From: Bacteriovorax sp037444575 | Lineage (GTDB): Bacteria; Bdellovibrionota; Bacteriovoracia; Bacteriovoracales; Bacteriovoracaceae | Reading direction: 5' to 3' | Assembly: GCA_037444575.1 (NCBI GenBank) | Contig: JBBIME010000013.1 | Location: forward strand, 62,001-126,000 | Length of the DNA stretch: 64,000 nt | Shown: positions 17,901 to 25,637 of the stretch, one piece after another | Position numbering within the stretch: the first letter of the stretch is position 1 | Layout: every line of letters starts with the position of its first letter | Notes under the pieces: model-generated | Told to the model about the DNA's origin: nothing | What the model saw: only the letters and a program-made list of their open reading frames with translations | Databases searched by the model: none | Program-made: the position numbers and the translations under genes

Positions 17901-19933
17901 CTCCTCCAAACAGTGTCGTTACACCAAGTGCAGTTAATGTTTTATATTGGGATAGCGGTAGTAAACGATGTTATCGAAGCCAAGGAACAGATAAATTTTC
18001 TTGGGTGGAAATTAAAACGACATGTCCAATCACTCGTTTGGCCGGTGGACAGAACTTTTTATATGATTCAACTCTTCTGCCAACACAGACCATTCCTACA
18101 GCTACTGCGATTGGGCAATATTACTTCAATACAGCTTCTAATTCTTGTAAGTATTCTACTCTGACGGGATCTACTTTTGGGTGGAGTGCTACTAGTTATA
18201 TTCCATCGAAAGTAACTCTTTCATGGAATCAATTTATGATCACAGGATCTGGTCCGGATTCAAACGTTCAGATTGCAGGATGGAATGTTTATAGAAGAGA
18301 AGCAGGCCAGGACTATGACTTTATAAATGGTTTTTTAAAACTCAATAGTGCAGATACAAAAACTCTAAGCGATCCTATGATCAGAACATTTACTGATACT
18401 ACAGCGATTGCGGGCAAAGTATATTATTACCTGGTTCGTCCAATCGACAGTAATCACAGCTTTGCGACATACACTCCAGATGTCATTTCTGAGGTGAGAG
18501 TGCTTGCTCCTGTTGAAAACTATGCTTTTGTTCATCGTTGGATTGTAAATCAAGAAGTTTGCAATAGCATGCACATGACGACTACTACTACGAATAAAGT
18601 TGATCCAACTCACAATTACAGATGTCCTTATAGTGGGCCAGGAGAGTCAACAGTAACTCCAGGTTTCTATGATATTGAAAAAGATATGCTTGTTGATATC
18701 TCTGAAAGTGGATGTCCTTATTCGTCCGCACCAAAATGTTCAAGCAGTGGATGTATTGGGATTGGTGCACCAGCGACTTTAACACTTTCGGGAATGTTGG
18801 CCAATGATGTTTACTATGACCGTAGTGCTGGTGGATGTTACATATATGATGGCGCTGCTTGGGTCGGTTACAACGCTGCATCTGCCGTACAAATTGCCGC
18901 CGCTTCTGTTAAATCAAATACTGCTCTGAATGCTCCTTTAGTTAATATTTCAGAAGCTCAAGCAAATCTCGTTTGTACGAATCGATCATCAGCATCGGCA
19001 ACAGCAAACTTAACAGGGGTTATTTCAACTCCACAACTTCCAACTAAAAAAGAATATGTCGCGTACTCATCAGCTCCAGTGGGAATGAGTGATGCTGTGA
19101 TCACAGATATTGAACAAGGGCCTTCTCTAAACCTTCAGTCGCGATGTAACTCTTTGAGTGCAAATGGACTTGAAACTTCTTATACGGATTCAACTATACC
19201 ATCATCAAGTTTCCTTTATTCGCTTCCAGGAACGGCCTCTTCAGGAATCAGATCTCTGTACACAGGTTCAATTCCTTGGGGAAGTGATATGGGAACAGAA
19301 GCTTGTAGTTCTCGCTATGGTATTCAAGATGTCTACGGGAACGTTGCTGAATGGGTGAAGGATAAAATGACGTGTAATGGTGCTCCTTCGGCGTTTGTTT
19401 GTAAAACAAATGCAGGAACAAGTCTTGGCGATTACAATTTTGGTGGCGGTGCTAAGTACGGCTTTGATTTTGTGACTGGTCCATATAGCGACGCAAACGG
19501 GGATTCAATCGCAGGTGCTGGAGACGCATTTCTAACGAATTGGATCTTTAGAGATAGACTTTTCACTGCAGGAAAATTTAGTTTCCCAGTGGGAATGCCT
19601 ATCAACATCAATATTGGAACGAGTCTGCCTACGTCTCCGTCGTTACCATATCTATTAGATATTGGTCCTACGGCCGGGATAACTAATAATCAACTCCATG
19701 AGGATGGAATTACCATTAACGGCGCTGCTGTCAATAACGCTGCTACAAATCCAACTCAAACTGGAAGTTTTGCCCAAGGGGGAAGTTATCTCTCAGGAAA
19801 CCTCTCTGGACGTTATTCTTCTGAACTAGTTCCTGATTCTGTTGTTCGTTCGGATATTGGATTCAGATGTTATATCCCAGTTGATAAGACCAATTTCCCA
19901 GCAGACACTGCTCGCCACAATTATCCATACTAA
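14993..19933 (+). CDS. Giant surface lipoprotein with Ig/cadherin-like repeats and C-terminal FGE-sulfatase-like domain
   Basis: 1646 residues. The signal peptide ends in the lipobox VMSAC at residues 17-21. The body is a series of Thr/Ser/Ala-rich Ig- or cadherin-like modules. One near residues 290-330 carries a Cys pair (GSVSNCRTV, then LCDYTP) also seen in the repeats of the lipoprotein at 35470-40050. One module near 1080 resembles fibronectin III (SWNQFMITGSG, GWNVYRREAG). The last 250 residues look like the formylglycine-generating-enzyme fold: YGIQDVYGNVAEWVKDK, AQGGSYLSGNLSGRYSS and IGFRCYIPV. In most bacterial relatives this fold is a non-catalytic binding module. It probably faces outwards as an adhesin or receptor. 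It is monocistronic with a 230-base leader. Confidence 0.8.
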   Translation: MKTSKLIYLFLSSITLVMSACMPKATEKNAVCGTNQSFNSITRSCVNIAQPISKPVATLSSDILTQEVSKTITLTYTDAKNYAAISCRLTAISSNIEAISPQVINGGVFAQADAVFFAAQSAANSLPAGVDQTAAIAQKNNMQAALAIAKVTFNYSNLINQLGLFKTAANNLLTIVAPYSLSSSTVKYYYDSTQAKMIDFNSANTFVVNRCDCSGGVCTTIIAPKLSQTGASGFSYTISDLEGEGDLKNVNLTIAALPGSTNFLAPAVESSFLTYPQSATNTPTTYSIVLPVARDYLNTTSFNYLVTSQPTKGSVSNCRTVASSHLCDYTPTSGDLYDTITPTVATATIGDLVFTAKKAGSYANNYTIQYFDLQANNVAVDSTVTKNETFGLVSLNNNESFVRVVGNSVKVFINPGVTTSSDILNLLNADQKAKSLFVVTGGSLATFPIPSVSTPSAVALAGGSDAFDKFSIAASNASGTSSNTATVMVKISHTDHAPLTPTQYNLAYMPLTMAYTTTTAEAEGTTAGQVVTLNYFDADNSPTVKPVSCAVDFATPPNIGLSYLVPTTCSCDVNGVCSASVVPITYFNGTARFSYTITTTDQLSAATITSASESVVMSVWEVNNPPVLTAATATATAAGIPTSYTAPLGTLQMQENSTAAPSSAYVCVSANAGGGADEATQTLTVTPTQTTPTSNPNLVMTFGAVLAPGVGGNSCGVGLYMVPFTTTQNQSGTTNLKITLADNGTTHGIADPKSVNQIIPIQVNFVDDPPFFVQSIASVQSNEGGSVVAGPFIVDEDQGSSPDEDAQGVKIANITSDNPGVLPVSAITVFYDLNDNGVEDAGESRTFGASSTVVPAAGVPTLEAVASDNVKLHKFYLKLNPVPGVSGNSNITVTVNDGSALATHFTSKTFSLIVNPVAALHGGWANISAVGIKTDKNGAPASSNDIVCNYNKATDASKCDTTTTDCTGTTPPNSVVTPSAVNVLYWDSGSKRCYRSQGTDKFSWVEIKTTCPITRLAGGQNFLYDSTLLPTQTIPTATAIGQYYFNTASNSCKYSTLTGSTFGWSATSYIPSKVTLSWNQFMITGSGPDSNVQIAGWNVYRREAGQDYDFINGFLKLNSADTKTLSDPMIRTFTDTTAIAGKVYYYLVRPIDSNHSFATYTPDVISEVRVLAPVENYAFVHRWIVNQEVCNSMHMTTTTTNKVDPTHNYRCPYSGPGESTVTPGFYDIEKDMLVDISESGCPYSSAPKCSSSGCIGIGAPATLTLSGMLANDVYYDRSAGGCYIYDGAAWVGYNAASAVQIAAASVKSNTALNAPLVNISEAQANLVCTNRSSASATANLTGVISTPQLPTKKEYVAYSSAPVGMSDAVITDIEQGPSLNLQSRCNSLSANGLETSYTDSTIPSSSFLYSLPGTASSGIRSLYTGSIPWGSDMGTEACSSRYGIQDVYGNVAEWVKDKMTCNGAPSAFVCKTNAGTSLGDYNFGGGAKYGFDFVTGPYSDANGDSIAGAGDAFLTNWIFRDRLFTAGKFSFPVGMPININIGTSLPTSPSLPYLLDIGPTAGITNNQLHEDGITINGAAVNNAATNPTQTGSFAQGGSYLSGNLSGRYSSELVPDSVVRSDIGFRCYIPVDKTNFPADTARHNYPY

Positions 19934-19987
19934 AATCTTGGATAGAAAAAATTGAATTCCTAATTTTATCGCGCTACCCTTAGTAGT

Positions 19988-20332
19988 ATGTTTAGAACAA
20001 TTGGCATGCTACTTATTTCTAATCTCTTTATGACAATGGCCTGGTACGGCCATTTGAAATCTCATCAACACTCGAAAGTTTGGGCCGTTATTTTTGTTTC
20101 ATGGGGAATAGCTTTTGTTGAATACTGTTTTCAAGTTCCCGCTAATCGCATCGGTGTTCATTATTTCACTCTTCCTCAATTAAAAGTCATTCAAGAAATT
20201 ATTACGATGACAATCTTTGGTGTTTTTGCGGTCATTTACATGAAAGTTCCACTTTCTAGAAATTTTTTATATGCAAGTATTTGTCTAGTTCTCGCAGCTT
20301 TTTTTATTTTTAAAGATCGCCTCAATTCATAG
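19988..20332 (+). CDS. DUF486 / DMT-family small membrane protein
   Basis: 114 residues with four hydrophobic helices. The sequence MTMAWYGHLKSH, WGIAFVEYCFQVPANRIG, LKVIQEIITMTIFG is characteristic of DUF486, a half-size relative of the drug/metabolite transporter superfamily. It should sit in the inner membrane as a dimer; no substrate is known. It is 9 bases before the ParA gene. Confidence 0.88.
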   Translation: MFRTIGMLLISNLFMTMAWYGHLKSHQHSKVWAVIFVSWGIAFVEYCFQVPANRIGVHYFTLPQLKVIQEIITMTIFGVFAVIYMKVPLSRNFLYASICLVLAAFFIFKDRLNS

Positions 20333-20341
20333 GGAGTTTTT

Positions 20342-21157
20342 ATGGGAAAAGTTATCAGCTTCATTAACCAAAAAGGTGGCGTTGGAAAAACAACCATGGC
20401 CTTCAATGCAGCTTTTGCCCTTGCTAAAAATGGACACAAGGTTTTAGCGATTGATCTAGACCCTCAGGCAAACCTCACGCTTTTATTTCAAGCAAGTAAT
20501 GATTTAAATATTTATCATCTGCTGATTAATTCAGTTAAAGAATTAAAGATGCTTCATGCTCCTGCGATGCTAGGAAGTGTGTTAGCAAAAGGTTCTGTCG
20601 ATCTTCTTCCAGGAGGTCAGGAGCTTTCAGGTTTTGATTTAACCGTGGCCTCTATCAATGCACCAAGACAGCTTGTTTTAAAAAAATTTATTGAAACTAA
20701 TGGTCTTCGAGATCGCTATGATTTTATCATCATCGATTGCCCACCAACTTTAGGTCTTCTTGTTATCAATGCTCTTTGCGCGAGCGATGGAGTTATCGTT
20801 CCTTTTAGACCAGATGATTTTTCACTGAAAGGTCTTGAACATTTTTATCAAGTAATTGAAGACATCGGTGATATGGGAATTGTGAAGGCCCCTGAAATCT
20901 TATTGCATGTGCCAAACCTTGTGGATTTGCGTCGTAAGCAAGAGAACGATGACCTTACTAAAATTATCAAGTCTATTGAGGAAGAATTAGGCCAAGGAAA
21001 AGTATTCTCTCCTTTTCTTAATAAGGCAGGTCTCGTAAAATCGCTTTCAAGCAGAAAATCTGTTTTTGATTTTAAGAATCAGGAATTTAATGAACTCCAG
21101 GAGAAATTTTCTGGCGTCGCTAAAAGAATCGAGGAATGGTCACATGAGCACATCTAG
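20342..21157 (+). CDS. ParA/Soj-family ATPase
   Basis: 271 residues. The deviant Walker A KGGVGKTTMAFNAA near residue 11, DLDPQANLT near 41 and the hydrophobic FIIIDCPPTLGLL Walker B near 130 place it in the ParA/MinD superfamily. It is closest to ParA/Soj types that pattern cargo on the nucleoid. No ParB or parS is visible, so it is more likely an orphan positioning ATPase than the chromosomal partition system. Its stop overlaps the start of a small helical protein that may be its partner. Confidence 0.9.
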   Translation: MGKVISFINQKGGVGKTTMAFNAAFALAKNGHKVLAIDLDPQANLTLLFQASNDLNIYHLLINSVKELKMLHAPAMLGSVLAKGSVDLLPGGQELSGFDLTVASINAPRQLVLKKFIETNGLRDRYDFIIIDCPPTLGLLVINALCASDGVIVPFRPDDFSLKGLEHFYQVIEDIGDMGIVKAPEILLHVPNLVDLRRKQENDDLTKIIKSIEEELGQGKVFSPFLNKAGLVKSLSSRKSVFDFKNQEFNELQEKFSGVAKRIEEWSHEHI

Positions 21158-21422
21158 AGCCAAAAAAAATACAAATCCATTATACGTTGTCAGAAATAAC
21201 GGAGTTGACGTGGAAGCAGCAAACGGAATTTTAGAATTGATCCTTAAAAAAACTGGAATTGATAAAATGATTCCGTTTCTTGAAACATTCATGCAAATCA
21301 TACTTTCTCAAGTTCAGTCTTATGCTGTGTTTATCGAAGTCAAAAAAATGTTTGATAAAGTATTTGAAAAAGTAATAGAGATTATTTTTCAAATTCAGCA
21401 AATGACTGCAAAGAAAGCTTAG
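21144..21422 (+). CDS. Small helical protein, possible ParA partner
   Basis: 92 residues. The frame opens earlier, inside parA, but the first plausible ATG is 21144, which overlaps the parA stop by 14 bases. The N-terminus is basic (STSRAKKNTNP), as in ParA-stimulating peptides of adaptor proteins. The rest is amphipathic helix (ILELILKKTG; FLETFMQIILSQVQSY; MFDKVFEKVIEII). I recognise no family. Coupling to parA suggests a dedicated partner; this is inference. Confidence 0.55.
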   Translation: MSTSRAKKNTNPLYVVRNNGVDVEAANGILELILKKTGIDKMIPFLETFMQIILSQVQSYAVFIEVKKMFDKVFEKVIEIIFQIQQMTAKKA

Positions 21423-21562
21423 TTTACTATTGAGTTTTTTAGATCTCTGTTAGAATAGAAAAAAACTGATGGTTGTTTAAACGAAACTTGCAGGTCACAT
21501 TTTTTCAACCACCAGAAAACTTCCAAAATCCTTTTCAGGCCATTTCAGTTATTTAGTTTTGA

Positions 21563-22431
21563 CTATTTTGATTTAACTGCAAAACGTACTGCCATACTAA
21601 GAGTTGTTGTTTCACGACCAATGAGTTTTGATAAATCCTTTGACTTGCTTTCTAAGTGACCATTTTTTGCACCACTATCTGAATCTGCTAAAAGGTGTGC
21701 AAAAGCTTGCGGAACACCAAAGCTAACCAGTGCTTTTTCGTAGTCAGACTCAGTCATATCTTGATAAATAATATTTTTTTGAGAGTGCTGACTCACTTCA
21801 CTGGCCAATTCTTTCATTGTAAAAGAGTGATCTCCCGCGAGTTCATAGATAATATTTTCATGACCTGATTCTACCAGCACAACAGCTGCGGCAGTTGCAT
21901 AATCCAAACGACTTGAAGAGGAAAAACGACCTTCGCCCGAAGCCCCCATGATAACTCCAAACTGAAGGGCCGAGGCTAAGTTTTCAGTGTGATTTTCTAA
22001 GTACCAGCCATTTCTTAGAATGGTATAATTTAATCCAGAAGATAAAATAGATTTTTCTGTAGCTTTATGTTCTTCTGCTAAACCTAATTTTGATGTTTCT
22101 GCGTTTAAAATACTTGTATAGATAATTGTTTTAATCTTCGCTTGTACTGCTGCTTTAATTACAGAATTGTGTTGGGCCGTTCTTTTCCAATTTCACTAGA
22201 AGAAATTAACAGCAATTTTTCAACTCCTTGCAAACTATTTACTAATGAATCGAATTGATCGTAATCTCCTTTTCTGACTTGTACTCCCAACGCTTGGAGG
22301 TTAGCAGCTTTTTCGGGATTGCGAACAAGCGCCACGACATTTTTTGCGTCTGTTCTTTTTAAAAGTTCTTGAACAACCAAATTTCCTAATTTCCCATTTG
22401 CTCCGGTAATTGCAATCATCATTTTCCCCAT
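21563..22431 (-). pseudogene. NAD(P)-dependent quinone oxidoreductase (QorB/NmrA-like), frameshifted
   Basis: The N-terminal part (22159-22431) has MIAITGANGKLGNLVV, the NAD(P) Rossmann motif, and runs to LLLISSSEIGKER. At about 22174-22180 the frame is lost. Reading on with one base restored gives AQHNSVIKAAVQ, then IYTSILNAETSKLGLAEEHK and RNGWYLEN, continuing into the C-terminal frame (SGEGRFSSSSRLDYATAAAV). Together these make the full 285-residue QorB-type protein, an NADPH quinone reductase of the extended SDR group. A single missing base in GAACGGCCCAAC explains it. It is either a recent null mutation or a sequencing error. It is divergent from an HxlR regulator. Confidence 0.8.
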
Positions 22432-22486
22432 TTGTTTATTATTAGCTTTATAAAGATTAAGCCTTAAGCTAATATTACCCTTGTAG

Positions 22487-22519
22487 CTTACCTAAAGTTA
22501 GTACGCACTTTTTAGTAAG
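22487..22519. promoter_or_regulatory. Candidate operator between qorB-like gene and HxlR regulator
   Basis: CTTAC at 22487-22491 and GTAAG at 22515-22519 frame an imperfect inverted repeat. Inside it TTAGTA occurs twice in the same orientation. HxlR-type redox regulators usually bind such A/T-rich dyads in the shared promoter region. Only the position and symmetry support this. Confidence 0.3.
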
Positions 22520-22563
22520 TATTATGATTTTTTACTTTAATTAAACTTTACAGGAGTTTAGCT

Positions 22564-22941
22564 ATGACAAAAAAGAAACAATTTCCCGCCGATTTATACA
22601 ATTCTAAATGTCCTTCACGGGATATCTTAGATCATGTGACTTCAACTTGGGGTTCATTAATATTGGTTATTCTTTTAGAAAAAACTTATCGTTTCAGTGA
22701 AATGCGAAAAAAAATTGGAGGTATTAGTGAAAAAATGTTGGCCCAAACATTACAAGCTTTAGAGAAAGATGGTTTTGTAATTCGCAAGGCATATCCTGTG
22801 ATCCCACCAAAAGTTGAATATAGTTTAACTTCAATGGGAGTAGAAGTCGCATTACGAGTGCAAGAGTTAACAACTTGGGTTGAATCTAATTTGTATAAAG
22901 TTCTTTCTCATCAAGAAAAAAATAGCAGAAACAAAAATTAG
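22564..22941 (+). CDS. HxlR-family winged-helix regulator
   Basis: 125 residues. The HxlR signature is clear: CPSRDILDHVTSTWGSLILV, FSEMRKKIGGISEKMLAQTL, then LEKDGFVIRKAYP and PKVEYSLTSMG. The single Cys at position 16 corresponds to the redox-sensing Cys of QorR, YodB and HypR, which respond to quinones and aldehydes. It is divergent from a qorB-like gene, as in known QorR systems, so it probably represses it. The target gene is frameshifted here. Confidence 0.9.
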   Translation: MTKKKQFPADLYNSKCPSRDILDHVTSTWGSLILVILLEKTYRFSEMRKKIGGISEKMLAQTLQALEKDGFVIRKAYPVIPPKVEYSLTSMGVEVALRVQELTTWVESNLYKVLSHQEKNSRNKN

Positions 22942-22967
22942 AATATGTACTGTGTTTTTGACTCGTT

Positions 22968-24212
22968 TTAAAGAGCACTGAAAAAAGGGATTCCGACAGA
23001 GAGCCCCCACATACTGATCTTGCTATTTTCATGGCCCCATTTGATGTAATTGAGTTCAAGGAAATTTTTCTTTCCGTAGCGAAGCCAGGCATTGGTGTAT
23101 TTTTCATCAGTGGTGGATAAAAACATTCCATAGGCCAGCTGATAGTTTTCAATAAAGGCGTGTTTGTAGAGAACTTCAAAACCTTGTGGATAAATCACAC
23201 GAGAAACACTCGATGTGTCTTTAGAATATTGATAACGAAGACCTTGAAAACCTAAAAGAGCGTTAATGATGACTCTTCCATCAAGAGCAGTTGCTAAATC
23301 ATATGAAAAATATAATCCGAAATTATTAAAAAAAGTTTTCTCCCATAAAAGTGCATCAAATGCCTTAAACGATGCAGTCTCAGTTAGATCATACTTAGCA
23401 TAGCCCATAAGAGAAGGAGCGAGTTGAGCATTTCTTGAAAGAGTTCCTTCATCAGCTTGATAAATATAGGGGCCAAACCCCAATGAAGTATGGAAACGAT
23501 GAATTTTTTCTGGAATTGAGGCGCTAATCTTTAGAGTTTTAAATTTTCCATCTGGTCCTTTTAATTTCATCTCAATTGGAGATGATCCATTTAAGTAAAC
23601 GATATAAGGCGGAGTTGCTTCATTAATTGTTCTAAGATTTGTTAAACTAATTGTGACTTCTAAAAGTGGTCTCTCATTCCATGTTTTTCCAACACGGTTC
23701 ATTTTGCAGCCGATGGAGAGATATTCATCATCAACACCTTCTACTTTTACTTCGTAGGGAGAACAGGAGTAATCAACTAATTGTTTAAAGTTCAATGATG
23801 GAGTTACTTGAGATGAAATGCTGATTTTATCAATTAGGTTATTTCCAGAGTAGATAAACACTAAATCGGGATTAAAAAGATCAATATAAACTTCAGTTTC
23901 TACAAAATGATTTTTTTTATACGGTAGAATGGTCTTTTTTTGGTAATCGATATAAGTCTTGGCATCATCTTTTTTTATGACGATTTGTAAAAGCGCCCTT
24001 GGGACAAGAAGATTACTTTCATTTCTGATCCATTGAAGTGAATCCGTTTCCCATTTAGTTTCAATATCTGGATTTTGTGAATGAATCACAAAATCACTAA
24101 GATTGAGTTTTATGCGCGATTCTGCAATTGAAAATCGGCCTAAATTAAACGTTTGAGCAAAACTCAGATGAGAAGAGAGTAAGTAAAATAGTACCAGACT
24201 AATTTTAATCAT
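22968..24212 (-). CDS. Exported protein with C-terminal beta-barrel, unknown
   Basis: 414 residues with a signal peptide ending SFA. The first 230 residues form a beta-rich soluble region with two Cys (SCSPYEVKVEG; SIGCKMNRVG). The final 180 residues alternate in barrel fashion (NFGLYFSYDLATAL; ALLGFQGLRYQYS; AWLRYGKKNFLELNYIKWGH) and end IPFFSAL. It is probably an outer-membrane protein. It lies 11 bases after a small exported protein and is likely cotranscribed. The family is unknown. Confidence 0.6.
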   Translation of the reverse strand: MIKISLVLFYLLSSHLSFAQTFNLGRFSIAESRIKLNLSDFVIHSQNPDIETKWETDSLQWIRNESNLLVPRALLQIVIKKDDAKTYIDYQKKTILPYKKNHFVETEVYIDLFNPDLVFIYSGNNLIDKISISSQVTPSLNFKQLVDYSCSPYEVKVEGVDDEYLSIGCKMNRVGKTWNERPLLEVTISLTNLRTINEATPPYIVYLNGSSPIEMKLKGPDGKFKTLKISASIPEKIHRFHTSLGFGPYIYQADEGTLSRNAQLAPSLMGYAKYDLTETASFKAFDALLWEKTFFNNFGLYFSYDLATALDGRVIINALLGFQGLRYQYSKDTSSVSRVIYPQGFEVLYKHAFIENYQLAYGMFLSTTDEKYTNAWLRYGKKNFLELNYIKWGHENSKISMWGLSVGIPFFSAL

Positions 24213-24223
24213 AATGTAATAAC

Positions 24224-24520
24224 CTAGCGAGAACGAATGCGACGAGCTTTTTTCTCTGGAATGACTTCTTGAATAGTCTCAGTCTTGTCAGGCTTTGATT
24301 CATATCTCAAGGGTGCTGCGCGCCCAACACTGACAGTGTCAGTTACAACATCAACACCATCTGTTGATTCTTGTTTAGAGAGATCCTCAACTCTTTTGAG
24401 AGCGGCCTCGTCTTGTTTCTCAAGCAATCGTAGCTCCTCCTCAAATTCGTTTGTGCTTTGAGCACATGCAAAAGTAGGGAGAAAACCAATAAAAAGTAAA
24501 AGGAATAAATATTTAGTCAT
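24224..24520 (-). CDS. Small exported charged protein
   Basis: 98 residues. The signal peptide ends FACA, a signal peptidase I site rather than a good lipobox. An acidic coiled region (FEEELRLLEKQDEAALKRVE) is followed by a basic end (KKARRIRSR). Its start codon overlaps, on the opposite strand, the first in-frame ATG of the queA frame. It is probably in an operon with the barrel protein downstream. No family is recognised. Confidence 0.55.
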   Translation of the reverse strand: MTKYLFLLLFIGFLPTFACAQSTNEFEEELRLLEKQDEAALKRVEDLSKQESTDGVDVVTDTVSVGRAAPLRYESKPDKTETIQEVIPEKKARRIRSR

Positions 24521-24566
24521 GAATAAAGTTTTTCATAAAAATTCATTTTTTAAAAGGGCCAATTAC

Positions 24567-25625
24567 ATGCCTTTCATGTTAAAAAACAGTATGAATTCAA
24601 AAGACTATCAACTTTCTTCTTATCATTTTGATTTGCCCGAAGAGCTTATCGCTCAACGCCCGGCAAGTGTATCGCGCCTTTTGGTTTATAAGGCCTCTAC
24701 AAACGAAGTGATTCACGATACATTCGACAATATCGGCAAGTATCTTCCAGAACAAAGTTTGCTTGTTTTTAACCGTTCAAAAGTATTTCCGTCTCGTCTT
24801 CTGGGTAAAAAAGAGACTGGGGGATCGGCCGAGCTATTTTTACTTTCTACAGAAAAATCAGAAAGTGGCTACCCGGCCCTTATAAAAACGACATCTAAGA
24901 AAAAAATTGGAACGACTTTTCTTTTCCCACACAATTTAAAAGCAGAGATAAAAACAATTCATAGCGATGGAACGTTTGGAGTGGATTTTAATAAAGATGA
25001 TATTAAATCTTATCTTTATGAACATGCTAAAATTCCAATTCCTCCCTATATCCGTAATGGAGAAAGTGATGAGGAAGATAGAACGGCTTACCAAACGGTC
25101 TTTGCCAAAGAAGAAGGATCAGTCGCTGCACCTACGGCCGGGCTTCATTTTAAAAATGATCTTTTGTTAAAATTAAAAAATCAAAACATTGATTCTGCGT
25201 TTGTCACTTTGCACGTAGGGCTTGGAACATTTCGCCCTGTGAAAGTGGAAAATATTATCGATCATCATATGCATTCAGAGAATTTTTTCTTTGATAGTGA
25301 GAATGATCAGTTAATAAAAAAAGCTAGAAGCGAAAATAAAAAAGTATTTGCTGTTGGAACAACTGCGCTTAGAGTTTTGGAATCAAGTTTTGAAAAAAAT
25401 TTACGGCCAAATGAAATGTTCAGCACGAATATATTTCTTCACCCTGGTGTGGATGTAAAAAGTGTCGATGGACTCATTACAAATTTTCATCTCCCGGAAT
25501 CGACTTTACTTATGCTAGTCTCTTCAATAATAGGTAGAGATAAAACTTTAGAACTGTATGAGCTCGCCATAAAAGAGCGCTATCGCTTTTTTTCTTATGG
25601 GGATGGAATGCTTATCATCAGATAA
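24567..25625 (+). CDS. queA: S-adenosylmethionine:tRNA ribosyltransferase-isomerase
   Basis: Builds epoxyqueuosine on tRNA by transferring and rearranging the ribosyl group of SAM. The family start YHFDLPEELIAQRP is followed by LLVFNRSKVFPSRLLGKKETGG, FAKEEGSVAAPTAGLHF, TLHVGLGTFRPV, HSENFF, VGTTALRVLES and ITNFHLPESTLLML. The frame opens at 24519. The ATG at 24567 has AAGGG 8 bases upstream and is preferred, although the ATG at 24591 is also possible. It is 12 bases before tgt in a queuosine operon. Confidence 0.93.
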   Translation: MPFMLKNSMNSKDYQLSSYHFDLPEELIAQRPASVSRLLVYKASTNEVIHDTFDNIGKYLPEQSLLVFNRSKVFPSRLLGKKETGGSAELFLLSTEKSESGYPALIKTTSKKKIGTTFLFPHNLKAEIKTIHSDGTFGVDFNKDDIKSYLYEHAKIPIPPYIRNGESDEEDRTAYQTVFAKEEGSVAAPTAGLHFKNDLLLKLKNQNIDSAFVTLHVGLGTFRPVKVENIIDHHMHSENFFFDSENDQLIKKARSENKKVFAVGTTALRVLESSFEKNLRPNEMFSTNIFLHPGVDVKSVDGLITNFHLPESTLLMLVSSIIGRDKTLELYELAIKERYRFFSYGDGMLIIR

Positions 25626-25637
25626 TTTAGGTAATTT

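Noticed and set aside
21468..21535. Hairpin in the spacer after the ParA partner gene
   Set aside because: CTGATGGTTG and CAACCACCAG pair with one mismatch, but the loop is over 30 bases and no T-run follows, so no feature was claimed.
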